DNA from: Celeribacter persicus | Lineage (GTDB): Bacteria > Pseudomonadota > Alphaproteobacteria > Rhodobacterales > Rhodobacteraceae | Direction of reading: 5' to 3' | Length of the DNA: 64,000 nucleotides | Assembly (NCBI RefSeq): GCF_003050785.1 | Contig: NZ_QAOH01000006.1 | Coordinates: 1 to 64,000, forward strand | In this document: positions 8,486 through 17,711 of the stretch, in pieces | Layout of the letters: every line of letters begins with the position of its first letter | How positions within the stretch are numbered: position 1 is the stretch's first letter | Program-made: the position numbers and the translations under genes | The notes under the pieces: model-generated | Seen by the model: the letters and a program-made list of their open reading frames with translations, nothing else | Database searches by the model: none | Told to the model about the DNA's origin: nothing

Positions 8486-9028
8486 TCAGTCATCATGGTG
8501 ATGGTGGTGCCCATGGTGGTGACCATGTTCGTGATCATGACCGTCGTGATGATCGTGGCCGTGTGCATGGTCATGCGAATGCCCGTGGTCGTGCCCCATG
8601 GTCCGGCCATGCCCGTAAGCCCCGCCCTCCGGAGTGAACGGCGCCACGATCTCCGTAACCTCGGCCCCCAACTGTTCCAGCATGGCTTTCAGCACCGGGT
8701 CGCGCTGGATCACCAGCCGGTCTGCGGCGATCTCGCAAGGCGTATGCCGGTTACCGACATGCCAAGCATAGCGCGTCACTGTCTTGCCCGTGACGGCATA
8801 AAGCTCTTCCTCGGCGGCCCGTACCCCGATCACCGTCCCGTCTTCGCAAACGAACCCGTCTCCCTCGCCGAGCGACACGGTTTGCGGCAGGTCGACAAAG
8901 ACCGTCAGGCCGCCTTCAGTCACCAGTTTCTTGCGCCGCAGCAGGCGCTGATCATAGGTCAGCGCGACACGATCCGTCGCCGTATCAGCACCGCCGAAAC
9001 TGAGTTCATAGGCTTTCAACCCGCTCAT
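8486..9028 (-). CDS. ureE: Urease accessory metallochaperone UreE with long histidine-rich tail
   Basis: A 180-residue nickel chaperone. The start at 9028 is set by a strong ribosome-binding site (GCAGGAGGG); an in-frame upstream extension lacks coding character and overlaps the divergent gene's leader. The N-terminal domain handles UreG interaction, and the central domain includes the metal-site histidine in RYAWHVGNRH. The last 43 residues hold 22 histidines, mixed with Gly and Asp, consistent with nickel storage or buffering as in Klebsiella-type UreE. It is the first gene of ureEFG here. Its upstream neighbour is a divergent coiled-coil gene rather than ureC. Confidence 0.95.
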   Translation of the reverse strand: MSGLKAYELSFGGADTATDRVALTYDQRLLRRKKLVTEGGLTVFVDLPQTVSLGEGDGFVCEDGTVIGVRAAEEELYAVTGKTVTRYAWHVGNRHTPCEIAADRLVIQRDPVLKAMLEQLGAEVTEIVAPFTPEGGAYGHGRTMGHDHGHSHDHAHGHDHHDGHDHEHGHHHGHHHHHDD

Positions 9029-9103
9029 TTTGCACCCTCCTGCCGGGAATTGGGACTTTCTTAACCGACTCGCCCTCAAATGTAAGGCAAGGAGACCCTG
9101 CCC

Positions 9104-9841
9104 ATGCGTTTTTCCAAGCGTTTTTCGTCTTGCGATCATAGCACCACCGACGGCCCTTTCGAGGCCGTGGATGCACTTTTCGCGCTGCGCGCCGAAATTG
9201 TTCGTCTACGGCAGCGGGAAGCGGAATTATGTGATGAAATTCTGACCTTTGCCCACGCTCAGGAATGTGACGAAGTGCTCGGTGCAGCGCGCATGGCAGT
9301 GATCGAAACCCGCCACCCACGTCGCATCGCCCCCGAACATCTGCCCCGGGAGTTGCTTCTCGACCCAGATGTGTTTCGCAGTCGCGAGGAAACCGTCATC
9401 CTGCTCGCTCCCCGCGCCAAGGAGCACATCCCGATCGAAACCGAGACGCGGATGAAAGTGAGGTCGACCTCCGTGCCCGATCCTTTTGTACAGGCCGACG
9501 ATCCCTTCGTTCTCAAAACCGCCAGCCCGCGCATGACAGGCCCAGACCTGCCCCCCGTCGAAGTCGGAGATGTGCCCGAAGGGGAAACCCCGCGTGATCT
9601 GCGCCCGACCGGGCATGCCGAATTGCAACCGCTGGCCGGGTTGCAGGAGGAAGCCGTGGCACAAATGCTGGCCGATGCCGAGGCTCCCCTCCCCATGGCC
9701 ACCCTGCCGGACGCGCTCGAGCTGGTCCACACGGTCGAAGCAAAGGTCGATCTGATCTTTGAGCAGGACGCCGATGAGGACGCCAGCCCCCCCGACACCG
9801 CCTTTTCCAGCCGCCGCATCGCGACCGGAGGTGAGGGCTAA
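9104..9841 (+). CDS. Coiled-coil conserved hypothetical protein (long paralogue)
   Basis: A 245-residue protein not recognised as any named family. Residues about 19-50 form a short coiled coil (DALFALRAEIVRLRQREAEL), then a block up to about residue 85 resembling the next gene's product, and then an acidic, proline-rich, probably disordered tail to the end. AAGGAG sits about 9 nt before the ATG. It is divergent from ureE (75-nt gap) and followed 39 nt later by its shorter relative. It runs against the strand of the surrounding urease genes. No signal peptide was seen. Function is unknown; it could be a recruit unrelated to urease. Confidence 0.65.
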   Translation: MRFSKRFSSCDHSTTDGPFEAVDALFALRAEIVRLRQREAELCDEILTFAHAQECDEVLGAARMAVIETRHPRRIAPEHLPRELLLDPDVFRSREETVILLAPRAKEHIPIETETRMKVRSTSVPDPFVQADDPFVLKTASPRMTGPDLPPVEVGDVPEGETPRDLRPTGHAELQPLAGLQEEAVAQMLADAEAPLPMATLPDALELVHTVEAKVDLIFEQDADEDASPPDTAFSSRRIATGGEG

Positions 9842-9880
9842 CTGGGCCATTGCCCCCCCTTGTTCCAGAAGGAAAAGATC

Positions 9881-10219
9881 ATGGATATGTCGCTCTCTCC
9901 CGTTGACGAACTTGCCCGACTGCGTGCTAAGCTCGCCGAGCTGCGCGCCCGCGAGGCCGCACTCGAAGCCGGTTTTCTCACGTTCAGCGGGACCTCCGGC
10001 ACTGTCGGTCGCTATCATGGCCTGACCTGTGATGTGGTGGTCTCCCGCACCGGCTATCAGGTGTTCGACATTTCGAAACTGCCATCGGAGATCCTGCATG
10101 ACGCGCGTTATTATGCGACGAAACAGGTCACCTCGATCCGCATCGAAGAACATGGTGAAGACGATCTGCCCGCCACGTACGACGGGCCGCAAGCGATTCC
10201 GCTGCTCTCACAGACATGA
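9881..10219 (+). CDS. Coiled-coil conserved hypothetical protein (short paralogue)
   Basis: A 112-residue protein. The ATG at 9881 follows AGAAGGAAAAGATC, so a TTG further up is not needed. It opens with DELARLRAKLAELRAREAAL (coiled coil), then a globular part with YHGLTCDVVVSRTGYQVFDI and LPSEILHDARYYATKQ. It aligns with residues about 19-100 of the preceding gene: same coiled-coil register, LTF, an I...LP.E.L.D....R pattern, then a beta strand. The two look like an ancient tandem duplication. Unknown function; located between ureE and the rest of the urease genes. Confidence 0.65.
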   Translation: MDMSLSPVDELARLRAKLAELRAREAALEAGFLTFSGTSGTVGRYHGLTCDVVVSRTGYQVFDISKLPSEILHDARYYATKQVTSIRIEEHGEDDLPATYDGPQAIPLLSQT

Positions 10220-10302
10220 GCGCGTTTCATACCAAAGCGCCCCGCCTTTAACCTGAGCTATCAGAGAAAGGGGAGGCGCGTGCAACGCTCATATCTTGCG
10301 CG

Positions 10303-10344
10303 GCGTTCCGCCAAAAGCTGTGTCACAGGTTTTTGGCGGAACGC
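10303..10344. terminator. 42-nt near-palindrome, probable bidirectional terminator
   Basis: Perfect 14-bp arms, GCGTTCCGCCAAAA (10303-10316) and TTTTGGCGGAACGC (10331-10344), enclose 14 nt that contain a further CTGTG/CACAG inverted repeat. It lies between convergent genes ending at 10219 and 10378. Only a short T-run follows, so a protein-binding palindrome is an alternative. Confidence 0.6.
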
Positions 10345-10377
10345 TTTATCCACTCGACATCAGGTGTTTCGCCTCCG

Positions 10378-10602
10378 TCAAACGCAAAACAAATCCCTGA
10401 AGACATAATGTGGAATGCGCTCGCGGGTGATGCCCATGGCCAGAAGCTCCTCATCGCTCAGGGCATCGAGCCGCGCGAGTTCCCCCAGACGTTTGCGTCG
10501 CACGGCATAGGCGTTCACCCCCTGCCCCAGTGTAACGAAAAACAGATCGAGCCGCGCCCGGAGGCTTGGTGTGAGAATGGCGATATTGGCAACATGCTGC
10601 AT
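10378..10602 (-). CDS. DUF1127 small protein
   Basis: A 74-residue basic protein. The C-terminal half shows the DUF1127 (YjiS-like) pattern: RRKRLGELARLDALSDEEL, then a short Gly-Ile-x-R-x-x-I turn (MGITRERIPHY). The ATG at 10602 is chosen because GAAAGG precedes it, whereas the open frame above is not coding-like. DUF1127 proteins are small arginine-rich factors, some linked elsewhere to phosphate or stress physiology and RNA turnover; no role is shown here. It lies downstream of the beta-propeller gene on the same strand, separated by 226 nt. Confidence 0.7.
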   Translation of the reverse strand: MQHVANIAILTPSLRARLDLFFVTLGQGVNAYAVRRKRLGELARLDALSDEELLAMGITRERIPHYVFRDLFCV

Positions 10603-10828
10603 ATCCGGAAACCTTTCTGGAGTCGGGTTTCCTCCCTGGACTTTCAGGTTACGGAAATTTCCTGAACAAACAACGCGGGCGACTGCGGCGGCACGCAACG
10701 CCCGCCCGCCACCAACGGGAATTGCATGATTTACGGGCAGCCTGCCGCCTCGGGCACCGCAATGGGAAACAGCGCACCAACATCCGGGGCGCATCCGTGC
10801 GACGACATGGCGGGCGATGGCGTCACGC

Positions 10829-11869
10829 TCAAAAAGGAAGCTTCTCCAGATCGAAAACCCGCAACGGCGTTTCCTCGCATGTCGCGAGCAGAAGCCTGCC
10901 GTGACAGGCAAGCTCCATCCCTTTCATCCCGCCCTCTGCCTCATTGACGTGCCCGGCGCGAAATTCGGCCTCCGTCACAGGACAGAAACGCTGGACCGGC
11001 TCCGCCTCGATGGACCAGTTGGCCTCGGCCGCATCGAAGACATGGATCAGCGGCGCCCCGGCGTCCGCAACATAAAGCCGGGTTCCGTCGGGAGAAAAGC
11101 GCAGCCCGTGCGGATAGCACATCCCACCGAGACGACCGACCGGAGGACGCTTTGGATCGTTGCGTCGGTCATAGGGATAGATCAGCACCTCATGCGTCCC
11201 ATGCGACGACACAGCCAGAAACCGCCTGTCGGGCGAGAGCGCAATCCCGTCCGGCACGTTCATCCCCGCCGCATAGGCAATGCCATTGCGAGACGGCAAA
11301 CGCCAGCGACGGGAAAAACGGTGACGCGACAACCGGTGCCGGTAATTGTTACAGGCGATGACCTCGACCGTGTCGTCCTGTACATCGCTCACGACCACCG
11401 AGCCGGGCGCGCGTAATTGCCGTCGCAGGCTGGCCCGGACAATCTTGCGCCGGGGCCTTGCGACACACCGATGCACGCCCATCCGGGCGGCGGGCAGGTC
11501 GAAAAGCGTCAGCCCGCCCCTGCGATTGCCCACGATAAGCAAGTCCTCACCAATGAAGTCGAACCCGTGTGGCTCGGCCAGATCGGGCGAGGATATTTCC
11601 GTGGCGCCCATGAGCGTCAGAACCGGTTGCGCCTCATCTCCCCAATCGCACTCGAACAACAGGCAACTGTTCGCCAGATATCCGGCCACGGCCATGCGTC
11701 GCCCGCTTGGAGACAGACGGATATCCTCCGTGCGGCCAAGTCGGGTCAGTTCTGCGGCGATGTCGTCCGACATGCGCGGCACGAGAATGGCCCCCGCCGC
11801 GTCAAGTTCCTCAAAATCCAGCGCGTTCTGCGCCAACACCTGCCAACGCGCGAAATTTTCGCCCTTCAT
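10829..11869 (-). CDS. Beta-propeller (NHL/SMP-30/DUF1513-like) protein in the urease region
   Basis: A 346-residue protein without an obvious signal peptide. It contains repeated beta-blade units such as HGFDFIGEDLLIVGNRRGG, PDGIALSPDRRFLAVSSHGT, PHGLRFSPDGTRLYVADAG and a terminal LLLATCEETPLRVFDLEKL. These fit a six- or seven-bladed propeller of the NHL/lactonase-like type. The start at 11869 follows AAGGGGGGAG; an ATG at 11887 has no such signal. Its start is 46 nt downstream of the ureC stop on the same strand, so it may share the urease transcript. An enzymatic role (lactonase-like) is possible but unproven. Confidence 0.65.
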   Translation of the reverse strand: MKGENFARWQVLAQNALDFEELDAAGAILVPRMSDDIAAELTRLGRTEDIRLSPSGRRMAVAGYLANSCLLFECDWGDEAQPVLTLMGATEISSPDLAEPHGFDFIGEDLLIVGNRRGGLTLFDLPAARMGVHRCVARPRRKIVRASLRRQLRAPGSVVVSDVQDDTVEVIACNNYRHRLSRHRFSRRWRLPSRNGIAYAAGMNVPDGIALSPDRRFLAVSSHGTHEVLIYPYDRRNDPKRPPVGRLGGMCYPHGLRFSPDGTRLYVADAGAPLIHVFDAAEANWSIEAEPVQRFCPVTEAEFRAGHVNEAEGGMKGMELACHGRLLLATCEETPLRVFDLEKLPF

Positions 11870-11915
11870 TCTCCCCCCTTGGTCCATTTCGAGATACGCG
11901 CTCGGCGTGCCTCAC

Positions 11916-13658
<1,743 letters not shown>

Positions 13659-13668
13659 CTTGTCCCTC

Positions 13669-14067
13669 TCAGTTCAGCTCGTAAACGGCGCGGATGTCTT
13701 CGATCCGCCGCCGTGTGATGTTCTCAAGACAGCGCGCCACGATCATCGGCTCCATCGACCCGCCACGCACCAGAAATCCGGTCGCTTCACAAACCTTGTC
13801 GCGATAGGGAATCCACGCCCTCTGCGCCTCGCGCAGCGCCTCCGAGGCACAGCACAGATCCTCCGACAGACCCAGATCCCACTCTTTCGCCACCGCCATG
13901 GCACTCTGATAGACCAGATTGAGATCCTCATCCGCCGCCTTGTAATCGCGCCCGGCACAGATGTTTATCTCCGTCTGGGTCATCGCATTGGCACAATCAA
14001 TCTCCGCCTCCTGCGCCAAGGCCGGAGCCGCCACAAAGGCCAGCGGTATGAGCACGAAACGGATCAC
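13669..14067 (-). CDS. Exported DUF1311 (LprI-like) protein between ureB and ureC
   Basis: A 132-residue protein with a cleavable signal peptide ([19 protein letters not shown]). The mature part matches the DUF1311/LprI N-terminal pattern: [20 protein letters not shown], an L-N-x-x-Y block, and R-x-A-Q-R-A-W-I-x-Y-R. It has paired cysteines expected to form disulfides. LprI of Mycobacterium inhibits lysozyme, but most homologues are uncharacterised. It overlaps the ureB stop by 4 nt and ends 10 nt before ureC, so it is translated within the urease operon. Its periplasmic location makes a direct role on cytosolic urease unlikely. Confidence 0.8.
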   Translation of the reverse strand: MIRFVLIPLAFVAAPALAQEAEIDCANAMTQTEINICAGRDYKAADEDLNLVYQSAMAVAKEWDLGLSEDLCCASEALREAQRAWIPYRDKVCEATGFLVRGGSMEPMIVARCLENITRRRIEDIRAVYELN

Positions 14068-14381
14068 AGCTTCCCCATGACTTTCTGGTTGAAGCCGTAA
14101 ACCTCCCGCGCCCCAGCGAGTGGCACAAGGTTCACCTCCCGCGTCTGCCCCGGCTCGAACCGCACGGCCGTTCCGGCGGCAATATCAAGCCGTTTGCCCT
14201 TCGCCGCCTCACGGTCGAAATCGAGCGCGCCGTTGGTCTCATAGAAATGATAATGCGAACCGACCTGCACCGGGCGGTCGCCAGTGTTGGACACAGTGAG
14301 CGTCGTGACCTCCGCACCCGCGTTCAACTCGATCTCGCCCTCCTGGATAAAGTACTCACCCGGAATCATTGTGGGGATCAT
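14064..14381 (-). CDS. ureB: Urease subunit beta UreB
   Basis: A 105-residue structural subunit that packs with UreA and UreC. It begins [20 protein letters not shown] and contains [18 protein letters not shown] and [20 protein letters not shown], all diagnostic of urease beta. Its ribosome-binding site AGGAGG lies just inside the end of a dispersed repeat copy (14397-14418). It overlaps the next gene (DUF1311) by 4 nt. Length is normal. Confidence 0.98.
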   Translation of the reverse strand: MIPTMIPGEYFIQEGEIELNAGAEVTTLTVSNTGDRPVQVGSHYHFYETNGALDFDREAAKGKRLDIAAGTAVRFEPGQTREVNLVPLAGAREVYGFNQKVMGKL

Positions 14382-14396
14382 AGGCGCGCCTCCTGC

Positions 14397-14418
14397 TTTC
14401 TGATGGCCAAAATACTCA
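14397..14418 (-). repeat. Dispersed TGAGTATTTT repeat, copy in the ureA-ureB gap
   Basis: On the minus strand this reads TGAGTATTTTGGCCATCAG then AAA. It begins three bases after the ureA stop codon and runs into the ureB ribosome-binding region. It is oriented, like all other copies, with TGAGT nearest the end of the upstream gene. Confidence 0.75.
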
Positions 14419-14420
14419 TA

Positions 14421-14723
14421 TCAACGAATGGGATGGTGCACGGTGACAAGCTTCGTCCCGTCCGGGAAGGTCGCCTCCACCTGCACCTCATGAATCATCT
14501 CCGGCACGCCGGACATACACTGATCGCGGGTGATCACATGGGCGGCGGCCTGCATCAGTTCGGAGACCATCTTGCCGTCGCGCGCGCCTTCGACCACGAA
14601 ATCGGTGATCAGCGCGATGGCTTCCGGGTGGTTCAGCTTCACGCCGCGTTCAAGTCGATTACGCGCCACCATGGCCGCGACCGAGACCAGCAGCTTGTCC
14701 TTTTCCCTCGGCGTCAGGTTCAT
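14421..14723 (-). CDS. ureA: Urease subunit gamma UreA
   Basis: A 100-residue structural subunit, the exact length usual for the family. It starts [20 protein letters not shown] and contains [21 protein letters not shown] and the C-terminal [14 protein letters not shown] typical of UreA. It lies 19 nt after ureD and 39 nt before ureB; that gap holds the dispersed repeat. Confidence 0.98.
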   Translation of the reverse strand: MNLTPREKDKLLVSVAAMVARNRLERGVKLNHPEAIALITDFVVEGARDGKMVSELMQAAAHVITRDQCMSGVPEMIHEVQVEATFPDGTKLVTVHHPIR

Positions 14724-14742
14724 TGTCGTTCCTCGTTTGTCG

Positions 14743-15567
14743 TCACATTTGCCAGACGCGCGGCAGATCCGCCTGTCTGATTTTCGTCAAAACCCGCGCC
14801 ACATAACGGCGCAGCGGATAGCCGTCGGGCGCCATGGCCCGGATCACAAGCTTGCCGTTCCAGCCCGAAACACCGGCGGTCACACCATCATGCTGAATGG
14901 GTTTGACCAAATCGGCAAGCGCTTCCGCACCGGGCGCGAACAGACCCACGGTCGCAATCGCCCGCGCCCCCGACAGGAGCGCCGGATTGTCCCGCTGCGC
15001 GAGAAGCCCGGCGTCGATCTCCAGCGGTTCGAGGAATTCCAGCCGCCCCGCGCGCCGAATTTCCCGCCGATCCGACAGGTGCAGCGTTTCGACCGTCTCT
15101 CCCATGGCGGCACGCCCCAGAACAACCATCTCGGAGAACAGGAACCGCGCATCGCCCGCAATCTCGGCCCGCGTCAACCGCGTCAGCCGCGCGGTTTCGA
15201 ACAGGATGGTCTCCTGCGGCAACCAGTCGAGTCGCGCGCCCGCACCTGCCACCAAATCCACGGAGACCTCGGCGTCCGCCCCTTCGGCGACAGAGGCATA
15301 GGCTCGCTCGGCGGTCTGCGTCGTCCCGATCAGCGCCCCACCCGCTTCGACCTCAAGCCGGTAATCGAGCCGATCCCCGGCGGTCAGCCCTCCGGATGTA
15401 TTGAGAAACACCACTTCGGGCACGGCGCTGTGCACCCTGGGCAGCATCGCCTTGGCGGAACCCTGCTGATAGAGGTCCTTAAGCCCGGATACGCCCATCA
15501 CCACATGGGCACGACCGCGCACACGCTGCAAGCGGGCGGCATCAATGGCGTATGGGCTGTCGAGCAT
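14743..15567 (-). CDS. ureD: Urease accessory protein UreD
   Basis: A 274-residue protein, the first gene of the urease operon. UreD (UreH) forms the platform on apo-urease to which UreF and UreG bind. Family motifs are [44 protein letters not shown] and [12 protein letters not shown]. It is divergent from pyrC with a 174-nt gap, which should contain the urease promoter; no clear NtrC or sigma-54 site was found by eye. Confidence 0.96.
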   Translation of the reverse strand: MLDSPYAIDAARLQRVRGRAHVVMGVSGLKDLYQQGSAKAMLPRVHSAVPEVVFLNTSGGLTAGDRLDYRLEVEAGGALIGTTQTAERAYASVAEGADAEVSVDLVAGAGARLDWLPQETILFETARLTRLTRAEIAGDARFLFSEMVVLGRAAMGETVETLHLSDRREIRRAGRLEFLEPLEIDAGLLAQRDNPALLSGARAIATVGLFAPGAEALADLVKPIQHDGVTAGVSGWNGKLVIRAMAPDGYPLRRYVARVLTKIRQADLPRVWQM

Positions 15568-15741
15568 GAAGTCCTCCGGATCGGTCTCGACCCTAGCCGG
15601 GCACAGCCGAAGGCTTCAATCCCGGACCCGCGCGTGGCCCCTTGTGGACGAACGAAAAACTGACCGACAGCTTAAAAAATAAGCGCCACGGCCTGCGCGC
15701 ACCATCTGGCGCTTTGTCCGCGAAAGCGCTAAGGCAAGGCC

Positions 15742-16782
15742 ATGACCGACACACTTACGCTTCGCCGCCCCGACGACTGGCATCTGCATCTGCGCGATGG
15801 CGCGATGATGGAGGCCGTTCTGCCCGAAACCGTGCGCCATTTCGCCCGCGCCATTGTCATGCCGAACCTCGTGCCCCCAGTGGTCACGGGCGCAGATGCG
15901 GCGGCGTATCGTGAGCGCATTCTCAAGGCCAATCCGGGCCGTGGCACCTTCGAGCCGCTGATGACGCTCTATCTGACCGAGGCCACCGACCCCGAGGACG
16001 TGGCCGCCGCGCACGCAAGCGGGCTGGTGAAAGCGGTGAAACTCTACCCGGCGGGCGCGACAACCAACTCGTCCTCCGGCGTGCGCGATTTCGACAAGGT
16101 GCGCCCGGTGCTTGAGAAAATGGCCGAGATCGGCCTGCCGCTCTGCACCCATGGCGAAGTGGTCACCCCCGAGGTCGATATCTTCGACCGCGAAGCGGTG
16201 TTCATCGAAACCGTGCTCGACCCGATCCGCCAGAAAACGCCGGGGCTGCGCGTGGTGATGGAGCATATCACCACCAAGGACGGCGTCGATTACGTCGCAA
16301 GCCAGGGCGACGATATGGGCGGCACGATCACCACGCATCACTTGGTGATCAATCGTAACCACATCCTCGTGGGCGGGATCAAACCGCATTATTATTGCCT
16401 GCCGGTGGCGAAACGCGAAACGCACCGTCTGGCGCTGGTCGAGGCCGCAACCTCCGGCGACGCGCATTTCTTCCTCGGCACCGACAGCGCCCCGCATCTC
16501 GACCACGACAAGGAAAGCGCCTGCGGCTGTGCCGGATGCTTCACCGCGACCAACACCATGTCGATTCTCGCCGAAGTGTTCGAACGCGAAGGCAAGCTCG
16601 ACAATCTGGAGAAATTCACCTCCGTGAATGGGCCGAATTTCTACCGCCTGCCTCTCAACGAGGCGACGATCACACTCAGGAAGGGCGCACCCGTCACCTA
16701 CCCGGCCAAGATCGACAGCGCCAACGGCCCGGTGACCGTATTCGACCCGCAGATGCCGCTCCACTGGAGCGTGGAAGCCTAA
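15742..16782 (+). CDS. pyrC: Dihydroorotase PyrC
   Basis: A 346-residue class II (E. coli-type) dihydroorotase of pyrimidine synthesis, converting carbamoyl-aspartate to dihydroorotate. Zinc ligands appear in [12 protein letters not shown] near the N-terminus, the carbamylated lysine in [13 protein letters not shown] (about residue 98), LCTHGEV (about 135), and the catalytic Asp in GTDSAPH. The ATG follows AAGGCAAGGCC. It is followed after 15 nt by pyrE, forming a pyr pair. Length is typical. Confidence 0.98.
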   Translation: MTDTLTLRRPDDWHLHLRDGAMMEAVLPETVRHFARAIVMPNLVPPVVTGADAAAYRERILKANPGRGTFEPLMTLYLTEATDPEDVAAAHASGLVKAVKLYPAGATTNSSSGVRDFDKVRPVLEKMAEIGLPLCTHGEVVTPEVDIFDREAVFIETVLDPIRQKTPGLRVVMEHITTKDGVDYVASQGDDMGGTITTHHLVINRNHILVGGIKPHYYCLPVAKRETHRLALVEAATSGDAHFFLGTDSAPHLDHDKESACGCAGCFTATNTMSILAEVFEREGKLDNLEKFTSVNGPNFYRLPLNEATITLRKGAPVTYPAKIDSANGPVTVFDPQMPLHWSVEA

Positions 16783-16797
16783 GACGAAGGACCGACC

Positions 16798-17478
16798 ATG
16801 ATCCCCTCCTCCTTTCCCGATCAAACCGAAATCGCCCGCCTGACGGCACGGATGCTTCTTGAAATCGGCGCGGTCAACTTCCGCCCGGAAGAGCCCTATA
16901 TCCTCGCCTCAGGCCTGCCCTCGCCGACCTATATCGACTGTCGCAAGCTGATTTCCTTCCCGCGCATCCGTTCGACACTGATGGATTTCATGGCGATCAC
17001 GATCATGCGCGAGGCGGGGTTCGAGGCATTCGATAATGTTGCGGGCGGTGAAACGGCGGGCATTCCTTTCGCCGCGCTGGTCGCGGACCGGCTTGGCCTG
17101 CCGATGACCTATGTGCGCAAAAAGCCCAAGGGTTACGGCCGCAACGCCCGGATCGAAGGCGAGATGTCCGAGGATCAGCGCGTGTTGCTGGTCGAGGACC
17201 TGACGACGGATGGCGGTTCGAAACTTTCCTTTGTGGACGCGATCCGCGACACCGGCGCCACCTGCAACTGGACGGCAGTGATTTTCTACTACGGCATTTT
17301 CCCGGACACCGAAAAACGGCTCGCCGATCACGGGGTCAAGCTGATCAGCCTGTGCACCTGGTGGGACGTGCTGGAAGAGGCAAAACGGCAGAAGACCTTC
17401 AACGCCGCAGCACTTGCAGAGGTCGAACATTTCCTCGGCGCGCCGCATGCCTGGCAGGAAAAGCATAAGAAGGCCTGA
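16798..17478 (+). CDS. pyrE: Orotate phosphoribosyltransferase PyrE
   Basis: A 226-residue type I phosphoribosyltransferase that joins orotate and PRPP to give OMP. The PRPP motif is [20 protein letters not shown] (about residues 128-147). The flexible catalytic loop region is [19 protein letters not shown]. It is followed by a rho-independent-type hairpin at 17514-17541. The preceding ribosome-binding site is GACGAAGGACC. It works with PyrC upstream. Confidence 0.97.
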   Translation: MIPSSFPDQTEIARLTARMLLEIGAVNFRPEEPYILASGLPSPTYIDCRKLISFPRIRSTLMDFMAITIMREAGFEAFDNVAGGETAGIPFAALVADRLGLPMTYVRKKPKGYGRNARIEGEMSEDQRVLLVEDLTTDGGSKLSFVDAIRDTGATCNWTAVIFYYGIFPDTEKRLADHGVKLISLCTWWDVLEEAKRQKTFNAAALAEVEHFLGAPHAWQEKHKKA

Positions 17479-17513
17479 GCCCGCCCCCACCCGGGCGCTT
17501 GCCAAAAATTTCA

Positions 17514-17541
17514 GCGCCGCCTTGACAGGCGGCGTTTTGCT
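17514..17541 (+). terminator. Rho-independent-type terminator after pyrE
   Basis: Arms CGCCGCCT (17515-17522) and AGGCGGCG (17527-17534) with a TGAC loop are followed by TTTTGCTTT. It is placed 36 nt after the pyrE stop. Confidence 0.7.
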
Positions 17542-17583
17542 TTGCCGACAGGCGGTTACACGCCATGCCGCAGGACAGCAGAG

Positions 17584-17592
17584 TTTTCCACA
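17584..17592 (+). promoter_or_regulatory. Possible DnaA box upstream of dnaB
   Basis: TTTTCCACA matches the DnaA-box consensus TTWTNCACA, about 120 nt before the dnaB start. A looser TTATACATT lies at 17595-17603. A single 9-mer can occur by chance, so this is a weak call. Confidence 0.3.
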
Positions 17593-17711
17593 GGTTATAC
17601 ATTTTGAAACCCGCGCCCGAGGCGGGTAAGCAGAACGAACCCGCAAGCACCACGCGACTCGCGGGATGAGACAGCAGCCCAAATCAGACCAAGTGAGCAG
17701 GGAACTGACGG

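Noticed and set aside
8486-8625. Low-complexity CATGGTG-like repeats resembling a tandem repeat or CRISPR-like array
   Set aside because: They encode the His-rich tail of UreE; there are no regular direct repeats with unique spacers.
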